DNA of 64,000 nt from Blastococcus sp. TF02-09 (GCF_003319105.1 NZ_QOHH01000005.1:124001-188000), one strand, 5' to 3'; shown: positions 7,797-19,609, numbered from the stretch's first letter. The notes: a model not told the origin generated them from the letters alone. Numbers and translations are program-made.

Positions 7797-8705
7797 TCAG
7801 CGGTTGCGGCGGACCCCGAAGACGATGTCCTCCCACGCCGGGATGCGGGCGCGGGGGTCGTCGGAGTCGAGGTCCTCGCCGGGGCGGCCGAGGACGACGG
7901 TGTCGTGGTCGGCGATCTCGTCGAGGAACGTGTCCATCGCGCGGGCGTCGTCTGGCGAGCCGCTGGGCGGATGGACGTCGCGCACCGGGAGCTCCTCGGG
8001 CGCGGCGGCGGCCGGCTCGGCGGCGGGGGCCGGTCGGGGCTCCTCGCGCAGGACGGACACCGGCCGGGCCGGCTGGACGGGTGCGGGCGGCGGCCCGGCC
8101 GGGACGTCGGGGACGACGCGGACCAGGCGGGTGCCCTCGGCGAAGTCCGTCGTCACGGCGTCCAGCGGGGTGACGGTGCGCGAGGGCAGGTCGAAGGTCC
8201 AGCGTGCGGTGCCGGACTTGTCACCGGCTCGCCACTCACCGCTGACCACCCAGGTGCCGGTGTCGCTGCGGAAGGCGTCCCAGGTGACGGCGTCGATGTC
8301 GGTGTCGATCAGCCGCAGGCGCTCGGTCATGAACTGCTGCAACGTGGTGCCCGGCGTGCTGTCGGTGAGCCGCACCCGCGCCTCGCGGGCCTGCTCGGCC
8401 ACCCGCTCGCGCTCCTGGAGCACGGGGTGGGCGAAGCGCATGATCCGCTCCACGCGCGTCCCGGACGCCGCGGCGACCTGCTCGGGCGTCTCGCCGGCCC
8501 GGATGCGGGACTGGATCACCCGCGGCGGGAGCTCGGTGCCGAGGTCGACGTCGATCTGGGTGAGCCGGCGGGAGTCCCCGCGGGCGGCGGCACGCAGCCG
8601 GTCGTCCACGGGCAGCGAGAAGCGCTCCTCGCCGTCCTCGGTGTCGGCGACCAGGACCAGGCTGGAGCCGTCGTCGGAGAGCCCCACGAGGCGCAGCGTG
8701 CGCAC
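7797..8705 (-). CDS. sepH: Cell division protein SepH (DUF3071)
   Basis: A 302-aa homologue of actinobacterial SepH, which binds FtsZ and promotes its assembly at division sites. The N-terminal DUF3071 region opens VRTLRLVGLSDDGSSLVL and contains the helix-turn-helix-like segment PPRVIQSRIRAGETPEQVAA, which in SepH is the FtsZ-contacting part. A long Pro/Ala-rich linker follows, and the short conserved end ARIPAWEDIVFGVRRNR is typical of the family. The GTG start is supported by AGGAGGT placed 6 bases upstream. A 342-base spacer separates it from the divergent S9 peptidase gene. Confidence 0.93.
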   Translation of the reverse strand: MRTLRLVGLSDDGSSLVLVADTEDGEERFSLPVDDRLRAAARGDSRRLTQIDVDLGTELPPRVIQSRIRAGETPEQVAAASGTRVERIMRFAHPVLQERERVAEQAREARVRLTDSTPGTTLQQFMTERLRLIDTDIDAVTWDAFRSDTGTWVVSGEWRAGDKSGTARWTFDLPSRTVTPLDAVTTDFAEGTRLVRVVPDVPAGPPPAPVQPARPVSVLREEPRPAPAAEPAAAAPEELPVRDVHPPSGSPDDARAMDTFLDEIADHDTVVLGRPGEDLDSDDPRARIPAWEDIVFGVRRNR

Positions 8706-9047
8706 GGGCCACCTCCTGCCAGGCGTCAGCGATCGGGGTCTCCGGAGAGAGACCGGGCCCGAGGCTATCGGCGCGCGCCCGGGGCGGGCCGCAGGCGGTG
8801 CGGCACGGCGCGTCCCGGCTGCGCGGGTGCGGGGCAGGAATGCGATCGGCCCTGACGCGGAGGACACGTCCCGGAAACGTGCGCTCGGCACAGTGGTCCC
8901 GCGCGCTGTGACGGAAGTGGCCGCTGGGGAGGTGCGGCGACGGCGCGTCGTCGGTTCGTCGCCGGGGGAGCCGGAGCGGCCCGGCGGCGTGGAATCCTGC
9001 CGATCGCGTTCCGCCCGGGACGCACCCGTACGAGCCGAGGAGGTGCG
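8706..9047. other. 342-base intergenic region between divergent sepH and peptidase genes
   Basis: No coding frame here keeps the third-position G/C bias of real genes. It should hold promoters for both genes. The only ordered element I see is an inverted repeat, CACGT-N7-ACGTG, at 8865-8881. The right end carries GAGGAGGTGCG, the ribosome site of the peptidase gene; the left end carries AGGAGGT for sepH. I see no clear -35/-10 pair. Confidence 0.6.
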
Positions 9048-10901
9048 ATGGCCGGCCCCGTGACCGACCTGGCGCCCGCCGCGCCCGCGAGGCTCCCCGC
9101 CGTCGTCGCGTCCGTCGCCGGCGCCGCCGGCGCCTGGTGCCCCACCGTGTCGCCGGACGGCCGGCAGGTCGCCTACGTGACCGACCGGTCGGGCATCCCG
9201 CGCCTGGAGCTGGTCTCCCTCGACGGTGGCGACCCGCCCCGGGTGCTGTCGCTCCCGGCCCAGGAGGTCGTCTCCGTCGCCTGGTCCCCGGACGGCGCCT
9301 GGCTGGCCTACCTGGTGAGCCCCGGGGGCTCCATCTGCGCCGAGCTGCACGTCGTGCGGCCCGACGGCAGCGACGCACGCCGCGTCGCCGGGGCCGACCC
9401 GCGCGCGACGGTGTTCGCCGGTCTCTGGACCGGCCCCGGCTCCTACCTCTGCTCGATCGCCCCGGGCACCGGTCCCGACGCCGACGTCGTCCTGGTCGAC
9501 GTGGCCACCGGCACCTCCCGGACGCTGGCCCGCGGCGGCTTCCTGTCCGTCTCGGCGCTGTCGGCCGACGGGCGGACGCTGCTGGCCCGCCGCGGCCCGC
9601 GCGGGTTCCGGCACGTCGTCGCCGTCGACGTGGCGGCGGGTACGCAGCGTCCCGTCCTCCGGCCGGACGCACCGGGCGGGATCGCTTCCGAGGACGGCCG
9701 CTTCGCCGCGGACGGACGCGCGGTCTACCTGCGTGCCTCGCTGCCGGGCCCGCTGCTCGCCGACCGCGCCGGCCTGGTCGAGGTGCCGCTGGGCCCCGAC
9801 GGCCCGGTGGGGGAGGGGCGGACGGTGCTGTACCGCGCCGACGCCGACCTCGACGGGTACGCGCTGCGTCCCGACGGCACCGTGCTCGCCGTCTGGAACG
9901 CCGGCGGGGAGACCGAGCTGGCCCTGCACTCCCTGGCCGACGGCGCGCTGGTGCGCCGGGCGCCCCTGCCGGACGCCGTCCTGCCGGGCTGGTCGCTGAC
10001 CCCGGACGGCCGCACGATGATCGCCGAGCTGACCGGGCCGACGACGCCGCGCGCGCTGTGGCGGGTGGACCTCGAGGGCCCCGCGCGGCCGGCGCGGCTG
10101 CCCGGCTCCGCGCGCCGTCCTCCCGCCGGGCGGATGGTGGCGCCGGAGCGGTACGAGTACCGGGCACCGGACGGCATGCCGCTGTCGGGCTGGCTGTACA
10201 CCCCGCGGGACGCGCACGCCCCGAACCGGACCGTGGTCAGCTTCCACGGCGGACCGGAGGGCCAGGAACGGCCGTCGTACAGCCCGCTCACCCAGACCCT
10301 GGTGGCCGCGGGGCTCACGGTTTTCGCCCCGAACGTGCGCGGCTCGGGCGGGTTCGGCCGCGCGTTCATGACCTCCGACGACGGCGCCGCCCGCGAGGGC
10401 TCCTTCGAGGACGTGCGGACGACGGTGGACGAGCTGGTCACCGCCGGCATCGCCGCACCCGGCCGGATCGGGGCGCACGGCTGGTCCTACGGCGGCTACC
10501 TGACCCTCGTCGCGCTGACCCGGTGGCCCGAGCTGTTCGCCGCCGGTGCCACCCTGGCCGGTATGAGCGACCTGCGGACCTTCTTCGCCGGCACCGAACC
10601 GTGGATGGCGGCGGCCTCCGTCACCGAGTACGGCGACCCCGTCGCCGACCGGGACATGCTGGCGGCGATCTCACCGATGTCGGCCCTGGACCGCGTCACC
10701 GCGCCCCTGCTGCTCGCCCACGGCGACCGGGACACCAACGTGCCCGTCGCCGAGTCGGTGCAGGCGCACCAGGAGCTGGTCGCGCGGGGTGCGCCCTGCG
10801 AGCTGCTCCTGCTGCCCGGCGAGGGGCACACCGTGGTGGGCCGCGACCACCTCGTCGAGCTCAGCGGCCGGGTGACCGCCTGGTTCGACCGCTGGCTGTG
10901 A
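9048..10901 (+). CDS. S9-family (prolyl oligopeptidase-like) serine peptidase
   Basis: A 617-aa peptidase with no export signal. The N-terminal 350 residues form a beta-propeller with WD40/TolB-like repeats (VSPDGRQVAYVTDRSG, WSPDGAWLAYLV). The C-terminal alpha/beta hydrolase carries GWSYGGYLTL with the nucleophile Ser near residue 480, Asp in HGDRDTNVPV near 562 and His in GEGHTVVG near 595, so the triad is intact. The family cleaves short peptides, releasing acyl or amino acids. Its stop overlaps the GTG of the ATP-grasp gene (GTGA), so the two are probably made together, which hints at shared peptide chemistry. Ribosome site GAGGAGG fixes the start. Confidence 0.93.
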   Translation: MAGPVTDLAPAAPARLPAVVASVAGAAGAWCPTVSPDGRQVAYVTDRSGIPRLELVSLDGGDPPRVLSLPAQEVVSVAWSPDGAWLAYLVSPGGSICAELHVVRPDGSDARRVAGADPRATVFAGLWTGPGSYLCSIAPGTGPDADVVLVDVATGTSRTLARGGFLSVSALSADGRTLLARRGPRGFRHVVAVDVAAGTQRPVLRPDAPGGIASEDGRFAADGRAVYLRASLPGPLLADRAGLVEVPLGPDGPVGEGRTVLYRADADLDGYALRPDGTVLAVWNAGGETELALHSLADGALVRRAPLPDAVLPGWSLTPDGRTMIAELTGPTTPRALWRVDLEGPARPARLPGSARRPPAGRMVAPERYEYRAPDGMPLSGWLYTPRDAHAPNRTVVSFHGGPEGQERPSYSPLTQTLVAAGLTVFAPNVRGSGGFGRAFMTSDDGAAREGSFEDVRTTVDELVTAGIAAPGRIGAHGWSYGGYLTLVALTRWPELFAAGATLAGMSDLRTFFAGTEPWMAAASVTEYGDPVADRDMLAAISPMSALDRVTAPLLLAHGDRDTNVPVAESVQAHQELVARGAPCELLLLPGEGHTVVGRDHLVELSGRVTAWFDRWL

Positions 10902-12349
10902 GCGGCGGACTGCTCGCCGGTTACCCCGCTCCCACCCCCGACGAGGCGGTGACCCCCGACGGCCGGCTGAGCCCCGACTACGCCGTCCTCGAGCCGGCGC
11001 TCGCGGAGCTGGGTACCGCGGGTCTCGGCGCGGCGGCCCGGTCCCTCACCGAGCTGCGCGGGGCCCGGGGCGTGGCCCTGGGCAGCTGGACCGACGGCCG
11101 CCACGAGCGGCACCCGGTCCCGCTCGACCCGCTGCCCCGGTTGCTGCCTGCGGCGCAGTGGCGGCTCCTGGCGGCCGGCGTGGAGCAGCGCCACCGGGCC
11201 CTGCTCGCGTTCCTCGCGGACGCCTACCGCGCGGCGGGCCGCCGGCGCGGCGACGTCGACCGCGCACCCGAGATCGTCCGCGCGGGAGCGCTGCCGGAGT
11301 GGGCGGTGGTGCACAACCCGGCCCGCGACCCCGGGGCGATCAGCCAGGCCTGGCCCGGTCAGCCCCGCGCGGGGCTGGCGGCCGCCGACCTGGTCCGCAC
11401 CGCCGACGGCGGATGGGCCGTCACCGCCGATCAGCTGCGCGCACCGACAGGTCTCGGCTTCGCCCTCGAGGACCGGCTGGCCCTGCGCGCCGCCCTGCCC
11501 GGGCTGTTCGCCGGCAGCGCCCCGGCCGACCCCGGGGCCGCCCTGGCCCTGCTGCGCCGGGCGCTGGACGAGGCCGCACCACCCGCCTGCACCGGCCCGC
11601 CGGAGGTCGCCGTGCTCAGCGCGGCGGAGACCGACGCCTCCTCCTACGAGCACGCCGTGCTCGCCGAGGCCCTCGGGGTGCCGCTGGTGCGGGCCGCCGA
11701 CCTCTGGCCGCGGGCCGACGGCGGCCTGGAGATCGTGGTGGACGGCCGGCGCCGCCCCGTCGACGTCCTGTACCGGCGGTTCGACGACGGCGGCCTCGGC
11801 GCCTACCGGACGTCGCTGGGTCAGGCGCTGGACGTGCAGCTCACCGAGGCGGTGCGGGCCGGACGGCTGGGCCTGGTGAACGTGCCGGGCAACGGGGTCG
11901 CCGACGACGCCGCAACCTTCGCCTGGGTGCCGGCGATGATCGGCTTCTACCTCGGCGAGCAGCCGCTCCTGGCCTCGCCGCGCACCTGGGTGCTGGCCGA
12001 CCCGGCCGCGCTGGCCGAGGTCCGCGGGCGGCTGGAGCAGCTGGTCGTCGAGGAGGTCGCCGGCTACGGCGGGCAGGGGGCGGTGGACGGCCGCACCTGC
12101 GGAGCCGCGGCGCTCGAGCGGCTGGCCGCAGCGGTCGACGCCGCGCCGCACCGATTCGTGGCCCGGGAGCCGGTCGAGGAGACCACCCTGCCCGCTCTCG
12201 TGGGCGGCGCGCTGCACCCCCGGACGGCGCGGCTGCGGGTGTTCTCCGTGGCGATCGGCGGTGGCACCCGCGCGCTGCCCGCCCCGTGGACGCAGGTGGA
12301 CCTCGGCGGGCCCGTCCCCGGCGGCAAGGACACCTGGCTGCTGCCCTGA
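10898..12349 (+). CDS. Circularly permuted ATP-grasp protein (COG2308 type)
   Basis: A 483-aa member of the circularly permuted ATP-grasp group, predicted peptide or amide ligases. Family marks seen: VDVLYRRFDD, VNVPGNGVADD, VPAMIGFYLGEQPLL, the glycine loop VAGYGGQGAVDG and the terminal GGKDTWLLP. In family members I recall, GVADD is followed by Lys; here it is Ala, which may alter nucleotide binding. Relatives usually sit beside an alpha-E (COG2307) gene and a transglutaminase-like protein, neither of which is here. Instead it is fused by a GTGA overlap to an S9 peptidase gene. Function is unproven. Confidence 0.85.
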   Translation: MSGGLLAGYPAPTPDEAVTPDGRLSPDYAVLEPALAELGTAGLGAAARSLTELRGARGVALGSWTDGRHERHPVPLDPLPRLLPAAQWRLLAAGVEQRHRALLAFLADAYRAAGRRRGDVDRAPEIVRAGALPEWAVVHNPARDPGAISQAWPGQPRAGLAAADLVRTADGGWAVTADQLRAPTGLGFALEDRLALRAALPGLFAGSAPADPGAALALLRRALDEAAPPACTGPPEVAVLSAAETDASSYEHAVLAEALGVPLVRAADLWPRADGGLEIVVDGRRRPVDVLYRRFDDGGLGAYRTSLGQALDVQLTEAVRAGRLGLVNVPGNGVADDAATFAWVPAMIGFYLGEQPLLASPRTWVLADPAALAEVRGRLEQLVVEEVAGYGGQGAVDGRTCGAAALERLAAAVDAAPHRFVAREPVEETTLPALVGGALHPRTARLRVFSVAIGGGTRALPAPWTQVDLGGPVPGGKDTWLLP

Positions 12350-12361
12350 GCTGCCCCGCGC

Positions 12362-15070
12362 TCAGACCGGCGAGCTGCTGATGACCACCGTCGTCCCGGT
12401 GGGGCTGGGGACGGCGCTGACGTCGGCGAACGCGCTCATCAGCGTCGACCCCCGGCCCCGGTCCATGCTGGGCACGCGCTCGCGCCACTGCCCGTAGTCG
12501 CGGACGACGATCTCCAGCCGGTCCCCGCGCCTGCCGACGGTGACGTCGACGAACGGCTCGCTGGGGTCCTGGGCGTGCTCGATCGCGTTGGTCACGGCCT
12601 CACCGGCGGCGAGCAGCAGGTCGTAGGCCCGGTCCTCGTCGATGCCCATCTCCGCCAGCACGCCGCGCAGCCCCCGCCGGAGCACCGGGACCGCCGCGGG
12701 CTCCGAGGGCAGCCGCCACCGGCCCAGCTCCTCCGCCGGCTCGGGGTCGGCGGGCGTCCGGGGCGCCGGGGTCGCCACCGCGGGGGCCGCCGACGGCATC
12801 ACCGGTGCGGCCGGCACCGGGGCGGCCCCGTCGGCCCTGGGCAGCGTGGGGAGCGGGATGGGGCCGGTGCGCCCGGTGGCGCGCTCCAGCACCACCCGGA
12901 CCCGGGCGATGAGCTCGTCGGCGCGGAAGGGCTTGGCGAGGTAGTCGTCCGCACCGGCCTCCAGGCCCTCGACCGACGCTTCCTGGCCCGCCCGGGCGGT
13001 CAGCATGATCACCGGGATGTGCCGGGTGGCCGGGTCCGACCGCAGTGCGCGCAGCAGCTCGAAGCCGTCGACCCGCGGCATCATCACGTCGGTGACGACG
13101 ACGTCGGGCTGCCGCTCGGCCACCGCCTGGAGCGCTTCCTCGCCGTTGGCCGTGGTGCGCACCGCCCAGTGCCCGCCCAGCAGCCGGGCCAGGTAGCTGC
13201 GCATGTCGGCGTTGTCGTCCACGACGAGGACGTGCGCGCCCAGGGACGTGCCCGGCGCCGGCTCCCCGGGCCGGCTCGTGTCGTCCTCCCAGCTGGCCGC
13301 CTCGCCCCGGGCGGCCTCCGACGGCCGTGCCGCGGCACCGTCCCCGTCCGCGCCGAGGTCTGGGGCGCCGTAGGGCAGCGCCACGGTGAACGTGCTGCCG
13401 ACGCCGGGTTCGCTGACCACGGAGACGTCCCCACCGTGCAGCGCGGCCAGCTCCTGGACCAGCGCCAGCCCGATGCCGGTGCCCTCCCGGGTGCGGGCGG
13501 TGGCCCCGGTGACCCGGTGGAAGCGCTCGAACAGGTGCGGCAGCTCGTCGGCCACGATGCCGACGCCGGTGTCGCGGACGGTGAGCCGGAGACCCACCTC
13601 GTCGGAGTCCAGGGCCACCTCGATGCCGCCGACGAAGGTGTACTTCACCGCGTTGGCCAGCAGGTTGACGACGATCTTCTCCCACATGCGCGGGTCGACG
13701 TAGGCGGGCTGCGCCACCGGCGGGCAGTCCACGGTCAGCCGCAGGCCGGCCCGCTCGGCGGCGGCGCGAAAGATGCCCGCGAGCTCGGCGGTGAAGGTCG
13801 CGACGTCGGTCCGCACGCGCACCGGGTGCACCCGCCCCGCCTCGATGCTGGCGAAGTCGAGCAGGTCGTTGACCAGGCGCTGGAGGCGCCGGCCGTTGCG
13901 CAGCGCCAGCTCCAGCTCCTCGCGGGCCCGGTCGGGCACGGGCTCGGCGGTGTTCGCCAGGACGTCGCCGATCGGGCCGAGCAACAGCGTCAGCGGCGTC
14001 CGCAGCTCGTGGCTCACGTCGGAGAAGAACGTCGTCTTCGCCCGGTCCAGCTCGGCGAGCGACTCGGCCCGCAGGCGTTCGGCCGCGAAGGCGCGGATGT
14101 TCACCACGACGCCGGCGAACTGCGCCGCGACCAGCTCGTAGAAGGAGCGGTACTCGGCGTCCCGGGCCAGGTTGGGGCTGTGCCCGGCGAACAGCAGGCC
14201 CAGCGGCTCGCCGTCCCGGGAGGCGGTGAGGGGCAGGACCACGCCGTCGGTGACCCGGTCCCCGAAGGGGCCGCCGGTGACCCCGAGCTGCGCCACGAGC
14301 CCGTCCAGGTCGGCCGCGCCCCCGACCACCTCCGGGAGACGGGCCGGGTCGCACCCGGTCGCCGCCACCCGGCGGAACCCGGGCTCACCGGGCGCGGAGA
14401 GGTAGACCGCGGCGAAGGGCAGGTCCAGGGCGTCGGCCTCCAGGGTCGAGCACATCGCCGCCACGGTCGCCTGCTCGTCGCCGAGCTGGCCGCCGACCAG
14501 GGAGAGGTCGTGCAGGAGTCGCTGCCGGCGCTCGCCGAGGATCTGACCGGTCACCTCGGTGCACACGCCGTGCATGCCCGCGACCCGGCCCTCGTCGTCG
14601 AACGCGGGGGCGTGGGAGACGGTGAAGTAGGTCTCCTCGACGAAGCCGTAGCGCTCCAGCCGCAGGAGCAGGCCGGGCAGCCAGGAGGCCTCGAGGGTCT
14701 CCATGGCGTGCGCGATGGGGGGCCCGAGCGCGTCCCAGCCCTCGGCCAGGGTGTCGCGGATGTCCTCGCCGATCGCCGGGTGCTTCGCGCCGATGAAGGG
14801 CGCGTAGGCGTCGTTGTAGAACTGCGTGAAGTCCGGTCCCCAGGTGAGGATCATCGGGAACTTCGAGACGAGCACCGTGCGCACCGCGTGGCGCAGGCCG
14901 GCCGGCCAGGAGTCCACCGAACCCACGGGGCTGGCGGCCCAGTCGAAGGCCGCCATGAGCCGGCCCGCCTCACCGCCCGCGGCGAACAGGTCACCACCGG
15001 GTCCCGACCGGGAATCGGGGACCACACTCACCTCCAGCCGCGGACGGCGTCGCTCGTCCGGTTCGGTCAT
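12362..15070 (-). CDS. Hybrid sensor histidine kinase with receiver and RsbW-like ATPase domains
   Basis: A 902-aa soluble signalling protein with no membrane helix. In order: PAS-like sensor (about 35-175), GAF-like region (about 185-320), HisKA with FSDVSHELRTPL (phospho-His near 355), HATPase with VVNLLANAVKYT and GTGIGLALVQELA, a receiver domain (about 615-735) with VVDDNADMRSYL, phospho-Asp in VVVTDVMMPRVDG near 660, and Lys in DDYLAKPF. The last 115 residues form a second ATPase of the anti-sigma RsbW/SpoIIAB type (AGEAVTNAIEHAQ, VVRDYGQWRE, GRGSTLMSAF). Two-component and partner-switching modules are thus joined in one chain, probably for stress or light sensing. It follows serC in the same direction, 85 bases apart. 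Confidence 0.92.
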   Translation of the reverse strand: MTEPDERRRPRLEVSVVPDSRSGPGGDLFAAGGEAGRLMAAFDWAASPVGSVDSWPAGLRHAVRTVLVSKFPMILTWGPDFTQFYNDAYAPFIGAKHPAIGEDIRDTLAEGWDALGPPIAHAMETLEASWLPGLLLRLERYGFVEETYFTVSHAPAFDDEGRVAGMHGVCTEVTGQILGERRQRLLHDLSLVGGQLGDEQATVAAMCSTLEADALDLPFAAVYLSAPGEPGFRRVAATGCDPARLPEVVGGAADLDGLVAQLGVTGGPFGDRVTDGVVLPLTASRDGEPLGLLFAGHSPNLARDAEYRSFYELVAAQFAGVVVNIRAFAAERLRAESLAELDRAKTTFFSDVSHELRTPLTLLLGPIGDVLANTAEPVPDRAREELELALRNGRRLQRLVNDLLDFASIEAGRVHPVRVRTDVATFTAELAGIFRAAAERAGLRLTVDCPPVAQPAYVDPRMWEKIVVNLLANAVKYTFVGGIEVALDSDEVGLRLTVRDTGVGIVADELPHLFERFHRVTGATARTREGTGIGLALVQELAALHGGDVSVVSEPGVGSTFTVALPYGAPDLGADGDGAAARPSEAARGEAASWEDDTSRPGEPAPGTSLGAHVLVVDDNADMRSYLARLLGGHWAVRTTANGEEALQAVAERQPDVVVTDVMMPRVDGFELLRALRSDPATRHIPVIMLTARAGQEASVEGLEAGADDYLAKPFRADELIARVRVVLERATGRTGPIPLPTLPRADGAAPVPAAPVMPSAAPAVATPAPRTPADPEPAEELGRWRLPSEPAAVPVLRRGLRGVLAEMGIDEDRAYDLLLAAGEAVTNAIEHAQDPSEPFVDVTVGRRGDRLEIVVRDYGQWRERVPSMDRGRGSTLMSAFADVSAVPSPTGTTVVISSSPV

Positions 15071-15155
15071 CGACGGGTTCCCGGCCGACGCCCCCGCGGC
15101 GGTCCGGATCGCCCCGGAACGGTACCGGCAGGTCCGGAAGGGGCGCCCGAGGGGA

Positions 15156-17481
<2,326 letters not shown>

Positions 17482-17639
17482 CTCGCATGCTCCTCTGCGC
17501 GCGGGACCCTGACCCGCGGGTCGCGCGGGGCACGGGATTGCCTGCCGACACTAGGCCGTCAGGACACGCCTGGCGCAAGTGGGGGTGACGGCCTGAGCTG
17601 GGGTGAGCCGGCCGGCGGTCCCGGTGTCAGCATGGTCCG

Positions 17640-18287
17640 GTGCCCGATCTCTCCCGCATGCGCAACGACTACACGCTCGGGCAGCTGAGCGAGGCCGACC
17701 TCGCCCCGACCTGGGTCGAGCAGTTCGACCGGTGGTTCGCCGAGGTCGTGGCCGCCGAGGTGCCCGAGCCCAACGCCGTCGTCGTCGCCACGGCCGACGC
17801 CGACGGCGCCCCGGACGCCCGCATCGTGCTCATGAAGGGGTACGACGCCGACGGGATCGTCTTCGGCACGAGCTACGCCTCCACCAAGGGCGCGCAGCTC
17901 GCGGTGAACCCGCGGGCGGCCCTGGTCTTCCCCTGGCATCCGCTGCAGCGGCAGGTGCGGGTGGCCGGCCGGGTGGAGCGGATCGGCAGCACCGCCTCGG
18001 ACCTGCTGTGGGACCCGCGGCCCCGCGGCGCGCAGCTGGCCGCCGCCGCGTCGATCCAGTCGACCGTGGTGGAGTCGCGGGACGAGCTGCTGGAGCGGGT
18101 GCGCCGCCTCGACGAGCAGACGCCGGAGGGCCCGGTGCCGCGGCCGGCGGCGTGGGGCGGCTACCGCGTGGTGCCGGAGCGGGTGGAGTTCTGGCAGGGC
18201 GGCGCGGACCGGCTGCACGACCGGATCCGCTTCGTGCGCGACGAGGCCGAAGGCGGGGGCTGGATCGTCCAGCGGCTCGCCCCGTGA
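17640..18287 (+). CDS. pdxH: Pyridoxamine/pyridoxine 5'-phosphate oxidase
   Basis: A 215-aa FMN enzyme that oxidises PNP or PMP to pyridoxal 5'-phosphate. It has the N-terminal helix (MRNDYTLGQLSEADL), the FMN-binding IVLMKGYDADG and YASTKGAQLAVNPRA, VFPWHPLQRQVRVAG, and the C-terminal dimerisation segment VEFWQGGADRLHDRIRF ending GGWIVQRLAP, all typical. Start at GTG 17640; an ATG six codons on is possible. The gene overlaps the MFS gene by 4 bases. PLP made here serves serC and other transaminases. Confidence 0.95.
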   Translation: MPDLSRMRNDYTLGQLSEADLAPTWVEQFDRWFAEVVAAEVPEPNAVVVATADADGAPDARIVLMKGYDADGIVFGTSYASTKGAQLAVNPRAALVFPWHPLQRQVRVAGRVERIGSTASDLLWDPRPRGAQLAAAASIQSTVVESRDELLERVRRLDEQTPEGPVPRPAAWGGYRVVPERVEFWQGGADRLHDRIRFVRDEAEGGGWIVQRLAP

Positions 18288-19534
18288 GCCGGCGCGGCTG
18301 GGCGATCGACACCACACCGCTGCAGAACCCCGCCTACCGGCGGCTGTTCTGGGGCGTGGCCGCGACGATGCTCGGCCAGCAGATGACGCTGGTCGCCGTC
18401 CCCTTCCAGGTCTACGCGCTCACCGGCGACTCGCTGATGGTCGGCGTGACGTCGATCGTCGCGCTGGTGCCGCTGATCGTCTTCGGCCTGCTCGGCGGCG
18501 CGATCGCCGACTCGATGGACCGCCGCCGGCTGATGCTCATCACGTCCGTCGGCGCCGCGGTGACCAGCGCGCTGCTGGCGCTGCAGGCGCTGCTGCCGGG
18601 CGAGGGCAACCTGGCGGTGCTGTGGGTGCTGACGGCGTGCGTGTCGGGTTTCGCGGCGGTCAACCAGCCCACGCGCAGCGCGGCCATCCCGGCGATCGTG
18701 GGCGCCGCGGGGGTTCCGGCGGCCAACGCGCTGTCGATGACCGTGCGCCAGGCCGGGGTGATCGTGGGGCCGCTGCTGGCCGGCGTGCTGATCGGGGCGG
18801 GCGAGCTCTTCCTCGCCTACGCGATCGACGCGCTGGGCTTCCTCGCCGCCGCGCTCCTGCTGCGCGGTCTGCCCTCGCTGCCCCCGGGCCGGGACGCCGG
18901 GCCGCTGCGGCTCGGTGCCGCCGTCCGGGGCGTGGGGGAAGGCTTCGTGTTCCTCCGCACCCAGCCGGTGCTGCTCATGACCTTCGTCGTCGACATCATC
19001 GCGATGTGCTTCGCCTGGCCGCAGGCGGTCTTCCCCGAGTTGTCGGAGAACCGGTTCGCCGACTCGCCCAACGCGCTGGGGTGGCTGTTCGCCGGCATCT
19101 CGATCGGCGCGCTGCTCATGGGGCTGACCTCGGGGTGGGTGTCCCGGGTGGACCGGCAGGGCGCGGTGGTGCTCGGCGCGATCGCGGTGTGGGGCGTGGC
19201 GATCATCGGCTTCGGGTTCGCGCCGACGCTGTGGCTGGCGGTGCTCTGCCTGGCGGTGGCCGGGGCGGGCGACATGGTGAGCGCGGTGCTGCGCTCGTCG
19301 ATGCTGCAGCTCGCGGCGCCGGAGGAGATGCGCGGGCGGATGCAGGGCGTCTTCATCGTGGTCGTCGCCGGTGGCCCGCGGCTGGGTGACCTGCGCGCCG
19401 GGGCGCTGGCGAGCGCGGCGTCGGTGACCGTGGCGATGGTGTCCGGCGGCGTCGTCGTCGTGCTGGCGATGGCGCTGGTGGCGGTGCTCGTGCCCACGTT
19501 CTGGCTCTTCCGCGCCTCCCGCGCGGCGGTCTGA
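18284..19534 (+). CDS. MFS transporter (enterobactin-exporter-like)
   Basis: A 416-aa protein with about 12 hydrophobic helices. The family loop between helices 2 and 3 is GGAIADSMDRRRLMLITS, and the second half shows a looser copy (VSRVDRQGAVVLGAI). NPAYRRLFWGVAATMLGQQMTLVAVPFQVY is like the EntS/MFS_3 subgroup of exporters. Its start overlaps the pdxH stop (GTGA), so it is co-translated with it, but nothing shows that it moves vitamin B6. Substrate unknown. Confidence 0.88.
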   Translation: MSRRGWAIDTTPLQNPAYRRLFWGVAATMLGQQMTLVAVPFQVYALTGDSLMVGVTSIVALVPLIVFGLLGGAIADSMDRRRLMLITSVGAAVTSALLALQALLPGEGNLAVLWVLTACVSGFAAVNQPTRSAAIPAIVGAAGVPAANALSMTVRQAGVIVGPLLAGVLIGAGELFLAYAIDALGFLAAALLLRGLPSLPPGRDAGPLRLGAAVRGVGEGFVFLRTQPVLLMTFVVDIIAMCFAWPQAVFPELSENRFADSPNALGWLFAGISIGALLMGLTSGWVSRVDRQGAVVLGAIAVWGVAIIGFGFAPTLWLAVLCLAVAGAGDMVSAVLRSSMLQLAAPEEMRGRMQGVFIVVVAGGPRLGDLRAGALASAASVTVAMVSGGVVVVLAMALVAVLVPTFWLFRASRAAV

Positions 19535-19609
19535 CCCGCGCCTGGCGCCGACCGCGGGGAAGGACACCTCACCGCCGCCCGCGGAACGTGTCGAACCCCG
19601 CGCTCGAGG

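Noticed and set aside
9137..10897. Long N-terminal extension of the ATP-grasp frame
   Set aside because: It lies out of frame inside the S9 peptidase gene; the protein clearly starts at GTG 10898.
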